This document shows positions 1-10,938 of a stretch of DNA of 64,000 nucleotides, one piece after another. This DNA comes from Varanus komodoensis. Its lineage: Eukaryota; Chordata; Lepidosauria; Squamata; Varanidae. The notes under the pieces are model-generated. The model was given only the letters and a program-made list of their open reading frames with translations. It did no database searches and was not told the DNA's origin. The position numbers and the translations under genes were made by a program. The DNA lies in NCBI RefSeq assembly GCF_004798865.1, contig NW_025336480.1, forward strand, positions 22,723,206 through 22,787,205. Direction: 5' to 3'. Every line of letters begins with the position of its first letter. Position 1 is the first letter of the stretch.

Positions 1-59
1 ATGGGAGAAGTGCCAGAATTCATCAGAAGGATCAACCCTAGACAATTCTGCAGGATCAC

Positions 60-480
60 TTTATTTATTTATTTAAAACTTTTTTTAGACCATCCCTTAC
101 TGTAGTCTCGGGATGGTTTAACACTAAGACAAAATAAAAGAAAACAGCATCCTCATCAAATTATTAACCAGTCAACAATAAAACCCATATTAAAAACAGT
201 CAAACCTTAAAACATAGGGAAAATAAACAGGTTTCTCCTGATGCTGAAAAGAATACAACATCGGTGCCAGGCAAACCTCTCTGGGGAGCATATTCCATAG
301 TTGGGGCGCCACTGCAGAGAAGGCCCTTCTTTGGGTAGTCACCCTCCTGATCTCCTTCAGGGAGGACCCCCAGAGAAGGACCTCTGCCCCAGATCTTAAG
401 GGGCAGGTAGGCACACATGGAAGGAGACGTTCCTTCATGTAACCATGTCCTAAGCCTGAACATAAGCAGGTCCTATATCC
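60..480 (-). mobile_element. L2-like LINE 3' fragment
   Basis: Read on the minus strand this encodes the end of the same RT protein as the 21.6-kb copy (KERLLP..P.CPLRSG, then IRRVTTQRRAFSAVAPQLWN). It then continues into the 3'UTR, with a perfect 8-bp hairpin ACCATCCC/GGGATGGT (89-117) and an AT-rich (AAAT) tail at 60-80. It is older than the 21.6-kb copy, to judge by divergence. Confidence 0.85.
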
Positions 481-1028
481 TTAAGGCATAGCTCTCAAAT
501 TCTTGGGTCTATCAGAATTCACTCCGGCATGTACAATTCTGAATGGCAATGCTTAGTCTCTTTGCTCCAGCAGCTGCTCCTCCAACTACAGCATAGATGT
601 AGTGCCAAACCAAAGAAGAGTTAAGCGTCGTCTAAACTCCAGCTCTGTGAGCCGAATCTGGCTGCAGCCACATGCAGGAGGTTGCCAAGCACTGATGCCA
701 GTCAGGGATTCAGCTCTCTTTCCTGACAGCAGTCCTGACAGGGCAAGCACGTTGACTCTGGGCATTTTCACAGAGGGCTTTCAATGCTACCAGTCAGAAG
801 GCATTGTGAAACTCCTCCATCTTTCCCTTCTTAATGGATGCTATCTGGAAAGAAAAAGAGAAGCAAGGAATGGTGGGAAAACACAGGAAAGGGGAAGATG
901 GAATTCTGGAATCCTCCTGAAAGTTCCATGAATGAAGTTCCACATCAGACAGTATTTGAATGAGAGGAAGCAGAGGGTGTCTAATCCACATAGGGACCCT
1001 AACAGGGGGTGGGGGCCTTAACTCTGAG
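481..1028. other. Unclassified intergenic sequence
   Basis: I see no gene or recognisable repeat here. The short open frames on both strands have no recognisable protein features. Confidence 0.5.
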
Positions 1029-1243
1029 AACCAGTGTGGTGTGCTGGCTAGTGTTGGCCTAGGGACCTGAAAGAGCTGGGTGCAAGTCCCTAGTCAGCCA
1101 TGGAGGTCACTAGGCCACTTTGGGCCAGTCGCAAACACTCAGCCCAACCTACTCCACAGAGTTGCTGTTATCGTTGTGAGCTCTGTACGCCGCCTTGGGT
1201 TCCTCACAGTAGGAAAAAAGGCAGATTATAAATAGAATAATCA
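1029..1243 (+). mobile_element. MIR-like SINE
   Basis: The copy has a degenerate tRNA-like head (CCAGTGTGGTGTGCTGGCTAG), then the typical GACTTTGGGCCAGTC-type core (here CACTTTGGGCCAGTCGC), CTCAGCCCAACCTAC and an L2-type tail GCCGCCTTGGGTTCC...AAGGCAGATTATAAAT. It is old and diverged. Confidence 0.8.
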
Positions 1244-2143
1244 TAGCAATAGCTTGGGCCCTGCACAGTGAGTCTGCATAATCGAAACCTCACCTGCAAG
1301 CACCCTGCAAACAGGGCAAAGGGGTTCCTTGCCAGCTCTTCCGCACCACCGCTGATCTTTCACAACAAACTCAACAACAGTTTCCCCTTCACCATCTTCC
1401 TGCTTACTTGTGTGCTAAGAAGCACAGGGAAACAAATCTGATCCTATTTAATGGAATTTAAACTAATCTTGTCCCCGCTTTTTAATAGAAGAATGATATC
1501 TGATAGAAGATGTGGGCAGAAAAGGGGAACTAGCTTCATTTTCTGTACTGATCATGCTCCATTGCACTTGGGTACATGCAGCCAACTATCTGTCCTCAAC
1601 CTGCTTTTGACGTGCGCTAAACCAGGGCAGAGTTCAACAGACTGTTAACGGCTTCCCATGCCACTGATTTCCTTCTGCAAGTGATGGGTCATGCTTACAC
1701 CATTATCTGGAAGAAGGCGGGCTGATGGAGTTCTTGTTGGATTATTTGCCTTCCTCCAGAAAGCAATTCGACTCACTTCAGTTTGCCTGGAAGCACTAAG
1801 TGGGTGCTGCTTGTGCAAAGGAAGTGGCAGAGCAGAGGGAAATCTGTGTGTGTGCACATGTGCAAACACCCTGTTGGATTAATACCCATGAATTCTCTCT
1901 GAGGATACTTAAAGGCGAGCGCAGCAATTTATTCCTATTAACTGGCTGAGACATTGTGGAACTTTTTTGGGGGGGGGGAGGGGGGTCAAACATGCATAGG
2001 ATTGCATGGAAATAATTCCAAGCCCAAATTTTAAATGCTGTCCACTTAAATCAGTCTTTCCCATGCAGGCTTCTCTTTTATTGCAATTTTCTCAACAAAT
2101 TGGATTTTTGTGCCCAAACAAACCGCCCTGCTGGAAGCAGTCT
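1244..2143. other. Unclassified intergenic sequence with a poly-G tract
   Basis: No gene is recognised. The only feature is a G-rich run at about 1,969-1,985 interrupted by a single A. Confidence 0.5.
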
Positions 2144-2211
2144 AGGTTTGGATGACACGACAACCCATCATTGCTTGTTACCCATGATAGGTTGCCATGC
2201 CATGCAAACCC
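2144..2211. mobile_element. Small palindromic MITE-like element
   Basis: Two arms of about 26 bp (2,144-2,169 and 2,186-2,211) are inverted complements with a handful of mismatches; the outer end reads (G)GGTTTGCATGACATGACAACC in consensus. A longer relative lies at 25,231-25,399. It is probably a non-autonomous DNA transposon of unresolved superfamily. Confidence 0.55.
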
Positions 2212-2755
2212 ACTCACTAACTTCTAAAGCCAAGAAGGATCACCTAACCAACCTGCTCCAAGAATTTCGGAAGAGATTCCATTAAGTCCACCGTCTCTTT
2301 TAGCCACCAGCTTCTAAATGGACTGAGAGTGGAGTCTATTTTCCTTTTTATTCCTCATTGTCTGCCCATAATGGCATATGCCCTGCATTTCCGCTCTCTA
2401 CTGTGCATGTACATATATGTTCATATTTCCTAAAGAAATATACACATGTGGGTGACATATGCTCAGAGGCATGTTAAAGAACAGTGCTAGAGTAAGGGAA
2501 AACATCGTCACCCTGGATCTAAAAGCAGTCTCTTTTTTCAGTTTTCCTGACCATGTATGCAGTTTGTATACATGTAGGTATTCTGTGCACAATGCAGTTA
2601 ATAAGGTAATGTTGGAATATTTCTGCTTTTGCATTGTATACACTTGAACATCTGAGAGGGCTCTAGGTATGGTGAATTCAATCACATTTTCTTCTTTGAC
2701 TGAAGTGACTGGGAGAACAAACTTGCACCCTTCCTAAGAAATGGATTACAAATGG

Positions 2756-2830
2756 TGCAACCCTATACATGTCTACTCAGGAGTAGGTTCTGTCATACTC
2801 AGTAGGTCTTACTCCTGGGCAACAGGGCAT
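2756..2830. repeat. Short palindromic repeat of the TGCAATCCTATACA type
   Basis: The segment reads TGCAACCCTATACATG, CTACTCAGGAGTAGG, then a near inverse AGTAGGTCTTACTCCTGG. The same pattern (terminal GCAATCCTATRCA, central AGTAAGTCC..GGACTTACT palindrome) recurs at 4,263, 14,654, 24,216, 40,298 and 53,580. I take it for a MITE-like element common in squamate DNA. Confidence 0.55.
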
Positions 2831-2896
2831 AGCTTTCCAGCACAAGTCTTAAATAAAAGATTATTTTAAAAAGGTTATGCCAGTCAGAAAGATTCA

Positions 2897-3001
2897 CATA
2901 ATTATATGATAGAATAGATAGTTCATAATTCAAATAGAAATATCTATTCTATAGAATTCATAGAATTTTGGAATTCATATAATTATATGATAGAATAGAT
3001 A
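2897..3001. repeat. AT-rich direct and inverted duplication
   Basis: The motif ATTATATGATAGAATAGATA occurs at about 2,901 and again at about 2,982, and its inverse TATCTATTCTAT lies between them at 2,941-2,952. The repeats are nearly exact, suggesting a recent local rearrangement. No element is recognised. Confidence 0.7.
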
Positions 3002-3474
3002 TTTACAGGACAGGAAATAACTTGAGATTTACTATAGCATAAATAAAATCTCTTTGTGGCTCTTGTTTTGCATTCTACAAAATATATTTAATTAGCAAAA
3101 CTATAGCCTGGACATTCATTTATCAAAAGGGATGTTGTCACTAACTTCCAACAAGGAGCAAAACATGTTTTGTGACCAGCAGTATGCAAGTTCCTACTTC
3201 AAGAACACCATTTGCATATCTATGTATATTATTAACAAGTACTCTATTTGGATTAAGTCAAATACCCAAACTTGTCTCTTTAATTGCCTCTGAAAGCTGT
3301 TTTCAAAACAAAAACAAACAGTATTTCTCAAAAAGTATATTTATGTTTAATATGTGAAAGGGATAAACACTCAGAAAATTTCTGTAGGTGACATAAATCA
3401 GGGGAGTTGATGATTAATGGAATTTCAGTTTATATATATAAATATTTGACTATTTCTCTCTCTCTCATTATTCT

Positions 3475-3642
3475 GTTTATTTATTAGCTTTATGTCCGGT
3501 TGGTTTTTTCCCCAATGAACCCAGGTGGGCTGGGCTGAGGGTCTGTGACTGGCCCCGGCAAGCTCCGTGGCTACGTGAGGACCAGAACCCAGTCTCCTGA
3601 GTCCCAGTCCTGTCCTCTTAACTGCGACACCACCCTGGCTCC
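3475..3642 (-). mobile_element. MIR-like SINE
   Basis: In minus orientation: GAGCCAGGGTGGTGTCGCAG head, GACTCAGGAGACTGGGTTC, GGGCCAGTCACAGACCCTC and CAGCCCAGCCCACCTGGG. The 3' hairpin is largely lost. Confidence 0.82.
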
Positions 3643-4006
3643 TCTTCATAACCATAACTGACTCCCGTAAGTGTGTCCAATGTTCTCACTGAACCTTTCA
3701 GCAGAAGCATGTTCTTAGATGTGCAAAGTTCATCCTGTCTGTTGCCACCTGTGCATTTTCAGAGGGTACAGAAGAATTAGAACACAAATGATCCAATGAC
3801 ACCCCTGCAATCTCATTAACCACTTCTGGAAATATTATAATATGAGGCGAGAAGTTACATTTTTGGTTATAAGTAAGTTATATTATTTGCGGAGGGCCAC
3901 ATTTTCTATCAGATTTGAAACAATCACTCTTTTTTTGAAAGATGAAGAACAGAGATTGAGACGTCACTTACATTTGAATTTTTACCAGGCTGATAGATGA
4001 TTCCTT

Positions 4007-4094
4007 AAGGAAAGCATATTATAGCATTCAATCTTTCCTATCTTATTATGGAGCATTCATAGGAGGGAAAAGATTGAATATTATAATATTCCTT
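4007..4094. repeat. Hairpin-forming AT-rich palindrome
   Basis: Arms 4,007-4,038 and 4,066-4,094 are inverted complements over roughly 28 bp (core CATTCAATCTTTCC against GGAAAAGATTGAAT) around a spacer of about 27 bp. It is MITE-like, but I do not recognise the family or a clear target duplication. Confidence 0.6.
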
Positions 4095-4262
4095 CCATGG
4101 AGAGTTCTCAGCCAGTGTGTTCTTTGATGCAGTAACAAACTAGTTAGAGGAGAATCATATTCCAGTTGTCCTGCCATACGTTATCCTCTCCAAAACAACA
4201 GTCAAGCTGGCATTTGCTGCTAATTTAAAAGCCTCATAATATTATTATGAAATAATAATTTC

Positions 4263-4330
4263 GATTGCAATTGTAGGCTCGCTCCTCTGGGAGTAAGCCT
4301 CACTGAACTCAGTGGGATTTGCCTTTCAGA
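4263..4330. repeat. Short palindromic repeat of the TGCAATCCTATACA type
   Basis: GATTGCAATTGTAGG is followed by GGGAGTAAGCCTCACTGA and its approximate inverse TCAGTGGGATTTGC. It is a diverged member of the family at 2,756. Confidence 0.5.
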
Positions 4331-5101
4331 TGATGTTTATAGTGGGGATAAAAATTTAAAAATGAGTATAGAAGCTCAATTTAGTGATATTTTATGTTTA
4401 ATAGAATGCACTTTTATACACTGGGGATAATAGACTGAGTAGTTACTAGAAAAACGTTCTATATTATGTTACACTTGTGTAATATTGTGGTTCAAAAATA
4501 CAGAAAGGGTGCAAATGCGTTTTTCACCCTTCCCCCTGCTGCACAGTTGTTCCTCTTCCTCCTCTCCCTTCCTCTTCCTCTTGTGCTTGTGTGATGCTTA
4601 TAAAAGTCTGTGGTCGCTTTGGGTGGGCTGGGCAACCCAGGCTATGCCTGCAAGTGTGGTCTCTCCTGTCAGGCTATCAAGCTCTGAGAAGCTGTCACCA
4701 TAACCAAGTGAAAGCTTTTCTTCCACAGTTTTGGGCTCCTCCAGGATCTCAGCATCTTGGGCAAGACTTCTGCTGCAAGGCTGGCTGCCCTCAAAATCCT
4801 GAGAAACAGCATAGCAGACATCTTCCGTTGGGAACTGGAGAGCACTTCCCTTTGCTGCGGTGAGCTGGGCTGCAGATGATGAGACCTGAGCTTAGCAGAG
4901 ACATCCTGTCAGGCATGGAGTGAGCAGTGACTAGCCAAATTGAACAATAAAATAAAATGTTAAGGAAAGTGGGGTCTAAGATTAACCGGTCTAAAATCCA
5001 AGGAAAAACCTAGGAATTGATTTCTGTGGGCCTAAGGTTTAGGGAAATCCTGGTGGGAATGCTCCTGCTTGGCATCCCTGTGCGGAGAAGTCCCTCTAGG
5101 C

Positions 5102-5537
5102 CATGGGTCCTCAAACTAAGGCCTGCGGGCCAGATTCAGCCCACCAGGCCCATTTAACCAGCCCACCCCACAGGTTTTGCAGTCGCTGGGCGCATGTGTG
5201 GGCATGCGGCTTGCTTGTGAGGAGGTCCTTTTGGACTAGCTGGGAGAAAATGATCTCCTCGCAAGCAAGCCGGCGCCTCACTGTGTGTGCGCCCAGCAGC
5301 AGCTTGCTGGTGGGGAGATCGTTTTGGACTCGGAGAAAATTATCTCCTCGCGAGCAAGCCAACGCCTTGCCCCGCGCCCCCACATCCCATCCCATCCCAT
5401 CCCCACCTCGCCTCGTGTGTGTGCACGCCCCACCCCCTCACCAGCCCTCTCCCCTCTGCCAGCACTGCCTTGGCAGCCCGTGCCCACCACTGGCCCCTGT
5501 CAACTGGCCCCCTTTAGAAGAAGTTTGAGGAGCCCTG
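5102..5537. mobile_element. Non-autonomous hAT-like DNA transposon
   Basis: The element is 436 bp and starts CATGGGTCCTCAAACT; the opposite end, read in reverse, is CAGGGCTCCTCAAACT, giving 16-bp terminal inverted repeats with two mismatches. It is flanked by an exact 8-bp direct repeat CTCTAGGC (5,094-5,101 and 5,538-5,545), the hAT signature. The terminal GGTCCTCAAACT followed by GCCTGCGGGCC resembles hAT-Charlie/Tip100-type ends. The inside is GC-rich and holds two similar blocks (GATCTCCTCGCAAGCAAGCC near 5,260 and TATCTCCTCGCGAGCAAGCC near 5,341). No transposase is encoded. Confidence 0.88.
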
Positions 5538-5545
5538 CTCTAGGC

Positions 5546-7034
5546 ATTAGTAAAAACAAAAACTTTTATGAGACTTTATTCCAGGGTTTGAGATTTTCTT
5601 ATCAATATATTTGGACAGAGGGACACATTTTATAGGAACAAGCAATAAGGAATGTCTAGATTCAGCAGAATTTCTATTACCCTTGTCAGCTGAGTCAGCA
5701 GGGGCTGCAGAAGGTCAAAAACCTTAAAAGCAAGCAAGCAAGCTAAAATCTGTGCTGAGACTGGACTAAGATGGCCAAATGCTTGCCCATTAGCTTTAAT
5801 GAACATGGGACGAACTGTTAATAGGAAGACAGGACTTTCCTCACTTGCGAAATGCATTAATAATCAAACCAGTGGGGCTTCTAATCTCTCCACCTGTGGC
5901 TATATATTTGCAAGATATACACCGAGAGATGGTCCTATACTCAGCTTTTCCAAGGCTGTGATGAAGAGTGTGAAGGCCTTTCATTCACAGGTGTAAACTG
6001 CTCTCCCTAAAGAACTGGAGGTGCTGTGCCACTCAGCCTAGCCTGATGGTTGGGTCTATGGGATGATGCACCAGAAGAAAACATCTCTGGAAAGATCTGT
6101 GCTGGAAAGATCTGTGCTGAGTTCTTTTGACTTCCAACACGGTTGTGAGGTGCCAAAGATGCCAGATGTGGCTTTGCACCTTTTGTCACAAGAAGACCAC
6201 AATGAGTGATGGCAATGAGTCAAAATAATGCTCCAAGCAAGTTCTCAGAGTGCAAGGGCTTGCAAACCTCTCCTCTGATGGGAAGAACATTTTCCCAACA
6301 GCATCTAAGGCCTAGAAGAATAGCAATGCCAGTTTATCCTAGAAGGGTTTTCCCTTGAAGAAGTGGTTTCAGCTGGATGGAGGAGGAGGATCCTGTGGAA
6401 TGAAAGCTGTCCAGAGCAGATCAAGGAAGGAGAGGAACTGGATCAACCACTGTTTTTGATTGTATGGATGCATTGGCAGGAGGTTTTGTTCAAGGTGTGC
6501 TGGATGATTCACTTAATGTGAGCATCCTAGGTATCCAGCAAATTCTAAATGAATCATACAAATTCTCCTGTTTGGATGTGAATCATAATATATTTAATCC
6601 ACTAGGCAGTAGCTGCACGCTTGCCTTTAATTCTTTCTTAAAAGCCTTTTTCATTGAAGTTATGGATATTTCTCACACTGTAGAGACTTCAGCAATTATG
6701 CATAGTGAAAAGATCAGTGCTTTGCAGACTAAAGTAATTCTGATTTTTGTAGAAATTTATGCTTGCTTGCTTCTTAAGTGCTGTGTATCTTGGAGTTGTA
6801 AAAGGGGAAAAAAACCTAGAATAAATAAGAAACAAATCCAAACACTTAGTTTTGCAATTGCACCATTAAAAGCATACCAAAAAATGTGCAACCATGATCT
6901 GTATCATGCTAGTTGAGGTAGGCAGTGAGGCAAAGTGGGGAATGTGGAGGAGAAATTGCAGTCATCTTCCATATGGAATAAAGGAAGCCTTTATAAGATG
7001 GGAGCGGTAATGTTATTACATAGCATTCCTTATT
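5546..7034. other. Unclassified intergenic sequence
   Basis: Nothing recognised. It includes a 150-codon open frame at 6,464-6,916 with no motif I know, most likely fortuitous in AT-rich DNA. Confidence 0.5.
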
Positions 7035-7200
7035 GCACGGCATTTCTATCCCATCCTTTTTCCTCTCACAAGGAACCCAAGGAGGCTGACACCGTGGATC
7101 TCCACTTCCTCACAACGCCACCCCTGCACAGAGGGTAGGCAGTCTGTGACTGGCCCAGATTCACCCAGTGAGCTTCCTGGCTGAAGGGGGGCAAACATGG
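7035..7200 (-). mobile_element. MIR-like SINE, head lost
   Basis: Plus-strand signature of an inverted SINE: CCTCTCACAAGGAACCCAAGG (tail), then GTCTGTGACTGGCCCAGATTCACCCAGTG. It is diverged. Confidence 0.7.
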
Positions 7201-7276
7201 TTTTCGCTCCTAAGAAGACTCCATTTCCTAGTACAGGTTTACTTCTGCGTCTCCTTTTTAGCGCTTGTGTGACATG

Positions 7277-7495
7277 TTATATTTATTTATTTAAAACATT
7301 TCTATGCCTCCCCATCGCAACGAAGCCTCCGGGCGACTCACAACACATAAATACTAAAATTATACAATAAATAATACAATAAATAACACTCCCCCCCAAG
7401 TGCATTCTCGGCTTAAAAAAAAACCCTAGTAAATCAATAATTAACAGTTAAAATAAGTTTTAAATAAAAAGGTCTTAGCCTGGTGCCGAAAAACA
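7277..7495 (-). mobile_element. L2-like LINE 3'UTR fragment
   Basis: The minus strand reads TTTTTCGGCACCAGGCTAAGACC at the 7,495 end, matching the end of the ORF of the 21.6-kb LINE. It runs through an A/T-rich 3'UTR to GAGTCGCCCGGAGGCTTCGTTGCGATGGGG and an (AAAT) tail at 7,280. Confidence 0.82.
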
Positions 7496-8464
7496 ACTCT
7501 GTACTTGTACTCTGTTTGGGTGTTTGCCTCCTTCATTCTGGTTTTCCTTCAGCCCTTCACCCTGGCTTCATGCAGGCCCTTTCTAGGGGTGCTGACTTGA
7601 GCAAAGCCAAATCTGCAGGTAAAGTGGCCCATTATGGGGAAGTTTTGACTGCCTCCAAGCCAGGCAAGATTCCTCTGCACTGTAGATCCAAAATGAAACG
7701 TGCTCGTCCCGAAACTTCAAGCCTACTTTGGAACATCTGAGGGTACCTTCTAGTTCAGTTTAAGCCCAATTTAATTAATTTCTTGAACTTCTCCCAAGTT
7801 GTCAATAAAAGGAAAATACCAGGCCATGTAGTTTTGTAACTGGCAGCTCTTGCTTCCAATCCTGGAACGGCTTTATCCGGACTTACTGCAGTTTTGAGGG
7901 AGTTTGAAGCAATGTATCTAGAAATGTAGTGAACAGTTCATTTGTCACTAAGTCCACAGGCTTCCTTTCCCTCAGAAGCAGCAAACCTGCGGAAGTTTCT
8001 GGAGTGGGGATGGTAGCTGTGTGCTTTGCCTGTGCAACCTTTCCTAAAATCCCACCCATCTTATTTTTTAAACGTCTCTTCAAAGCAGTACTTTGTGCTT
8101 TGTGCCTGTACTGAGTGTTAGTTTTACCCTTAAGTCTCACCTCCCTGGGATAGTTTTACCCAAAAGGCAGCCTAACATAAACCTGAATACTAAATGAGAG
8201 ATTGTTATTAAGTAAGGCATTTCCTTTTGCCTCAGAATTGGAAGTTCATCCCTTCTCTCAGTCAGATAACTCACAGAGTTGCTTCTGTGATGCAGAGGAG
8301 AGGAGAGCCGGTAATCCTGCCTCTAGCATCTTGCAGGATGGGGGAAAAGGAACGAGTAAGAAATGGCAATTAGCACTATGGCAGTTCTTATACTGCCGGC
8401 CTGACACCTTTCTACCCCAAGCAGGTGAGAATGGGGAGTCTACATACTTTTTCACAGATCTCTT
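7496..8464. other. Unclassified intergenic sequence
   Basis: No gene or classifiable repeat seen. Confidence 0.5.
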
Positions 8465-8560
8465 ATTGATTGATTGATTGATTGATTGCATTTGTATGCC
8501 ATCCAATTGTGCCACAGCACCTCTGGGCGGCTCACAATTGCAAGATAAAAACACAACATA
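8465..8560 (-). mobile_element. L2-type LINE or SINE tail with (ATTG)n
   Basis: An ATTG microsatellite (8,465-8,489) precedes TGCCATCC...GGGCGGCTCAC, which in minus orientation is GTGAGCCGCCCAGAGG...GGATGGCA, the family hairpin with a G-T wobble and one mismatch. Confidence 0.75.
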
Positions 8561-8924
8561 CAAGTGTCTAAACGTTGACTTTAAATGGCCATTTTAAAGC
8601 TTTAGGCTGCACTCCTGTCTCCAGTTGCCTGGAAGAAAGCCCAGTGGCTGGCTTGGGGCACTGGGACTGACTTCCAAGGCGAGCCAGGTAGGATGGCATG
8701 GATGGGCCCAGGGGAGGTCCCGCTGGACCAGAAGTCCTTATTTCTGGCACGGGAAAGAGTTGCTCTGGAGAGCAGTCAAATGGAAGCGATATGCGAGTCA
8801 ACGCAGGGTTCACAAGTGTGAGCATGGCACTCCTCTCGTATTGAACCATATGCCATGCTTGTTCCACAAAAGCTCAGTGACTGCGGCCATACTATTCAAG
8901 TCGATGGAAACGTATAAATGAGAG

Positions 8925-9120
8925 CTGGCATGGCACAGAATTGGACTGGGTCTTGCGAGGTCTGGATTCCACCCCTCATTTGGTGCCAAACCTCACTAGG
9001 TGACTTTGGGCCTGCCACTGATTCTCAGCCTCACCTACCTCACAGGGGTGGTGTGGGGTAAAATGGTGAAGAATGATGTACATTGCCTTGGGTTCATTGC
9101 AGGGAGAATACATTAAATAA
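8925..9120 (+). mobile_element. MIR-like SINE
   Basis: The head is degenerate. GGTGACTTTGGGCCTGCCACTG, CTCAGCCTCACCTACCTCACAGG and the tail GTACATTGCCTTGGGTTC are recognisable. The copy is old. Confidence 0.78.
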
Positions 9121-10053
9121 GACCAATATGCACATACCATGCTGCTCGGGGCGATTATAAGCCTGGAAATAAGAGAACACATGACAAGGCCAGCATGCAG
9201 CACTTAAACCTCACAGGTTCATCTCCCAAAGGTGGCCTTACTGATTTCAACCTTTAGGAAAAGCAGCATGTGGTTCTTCAATGCACCCCATTATACTGGA
9301 ATGGAAATGGCATTTATTTGCCAGCCCTTGCAGGGAAGGGTAAAGACACAAAAACCACTGATGCTTAGCAAGACTCAGCGGCAATTAAAGTTTCTGCAGG
9401 AAGGAATTATCTAAACATTAATCATGTATGATCCATTTACAGAGAGCCTTTGCTCTAACCAGTCATGAGGTGAACCTCAGTGCTTCTTCTTCTTCACATT
9501 TTTCAAACAGCAACTTTACCCAGTGACCTCAGTGCGGCAGAGATGGAATAAAGAGGCACCGTGTTCAGAACAAGGATGCTAATTAAACCTGGGCCTGGTA
9601 TGCCAGACAAATGCTTCCTGTCCTCCGGAGTTTCTGGTTCTTTTAATCACACAACGTAGCTAGAGCAGAGGCAATGATTTCCGGTTTTGTCAGCATCATA
9701 AGGGGACATTATGTGCTAGATGTGTTACAGAGTGTCATGTAATTGCAGCAGCCATATTAAGCACCTTATTCAATTCTCCTTTTCTCAGAGCCTGAAAAGC
9801 TTTTCTCTCCTTCACTGCTTTGAGTAGGGATGCTTGAGAAGTTCATTTCTGTTTGTGAATCAAGAGAACCTGTCCCATTCAAAAACCTGAATGTGGGAGG
9901 GAGCACATGCGGGGGGCGGGGGTGGGGAGAGAAGCACGTGCATCCCCAGACTTATGATCACACTGGGAAAATGTACATTTTAAAACGTGTGTTTCTAGAC
10001 TGAAAGTTAGCTGCGATTTAAAGTGGGAGTGGGCAGAAGGTGGATCTGCTTTT
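9121..10053. other. Unclassified intergenic sequence
   Basis: No gene or repeat recognised. A short G-rich run lies near 9,911. Confidence 0.5.
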
Positions 10054-10135
10054 GGTTGGCAACCCCTAGTGGCACCATCAGCAGGACCAATGGTCAGAAA
10101 TGCTGGGTGCTGAAGTCCAGAACATTTGGGGATCT
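10054..10135. repeat. Fragment of palindromic element (TCCAAAACATCTGG family)
   Basis: GGACCAATGGTCAGAAATGCTGGG followed by GAAGTCCAGAACATTTGGGGAT matches half of the palindrome seen whole at 37,741-37,846. Confidence 0.5.
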
Positions 10136-10670
10136 GCTTTCTGCTCACTCCTGATTCAAAGGGCCAACATGAAACACAGGTGGAGTTGCTGAAACATCTT
10201 CCCACCTGTCCTTCTCACCTCTGCTGTCTGTCCCCCCGCCTCCCCTCTCCAGGAGCTTTTGTCCCAGCCGAGTTTCAGTGGCAGAGGTTAACCTGCTGCC
10301 AGCAAAGTGCTTGGAGGTTCAGCACCCCCTCCCCTCCAGTGGATCCCCCCAACTTTAGACATGAATGGAGCAGAGCTCCATTTAATGAAAAACATGTGTG
10401 CTTTTAAAAGAAAGGGTTCTTCCCCCCGCCCCCCCGCACTGCACCTTAGAGCAGTCATTATGAAGTTCAGCTGAGTCCCTCAAAAACTGGTGCAAAATGG
10501 AGTGCACCTGTTCGTTCTTCCAGAACTTCCCTCCTCCAAGATGCTGCATTCCACTTCCCTCCCCCAATTTTCCATCAATATTCCCTGGTCACTGAGCATG
10601 TCTCATCCCCATTATGCTGTTTTTTGTGCCCTCTTTTCCATGGGATTTCCCCCCTAAAGATATTTTAGGG

Positions 10671-10905
10671 CTTCTCTGCAGTGGCACCCTGATTATGGAT
10701 TATGCTCCCCAGAGAGGTTTGCCTGGTGCCAGCACTTCTTTCTTTTTGGGCCAGGCAAAACCCTTTTTATTCTCCAATTATTTTAATGTTTAATTGGTTT
10801 TGATGTGTTTTATATTGCATGCTGTGCAATTTTAATTTCTATTTTACTTGTTGTTTGTTGGAAACCATCTCAAATATAGGGACGGTCTATAAAAGCTTTA
10901 AACAA

Positions 10906-10938
<33 letters not shown>
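10671..10938 (+). mobile_element. L2-like LINE 3' fragment with (CAAG)n tail
   Basis: It begins GGGCTTCTCTGCAGTGGCACC and continues with GCTCCCCAGAGAGGTTTGCCTGG, the diverged end of the LINE ORF. The 3'UTR and a weakened hairpin ACCATCTC/GGGACGGT follow. The tail is (CAAG)n at 10,904-10,938 instead of the usual (AAAT)n. Confidence 0.82.

Noticed and set aside
6464-6916. 150-codon plus-strand open frame
   Set aside because: No known motif or coding-like composition; the region is ordinary intergenic sequence.
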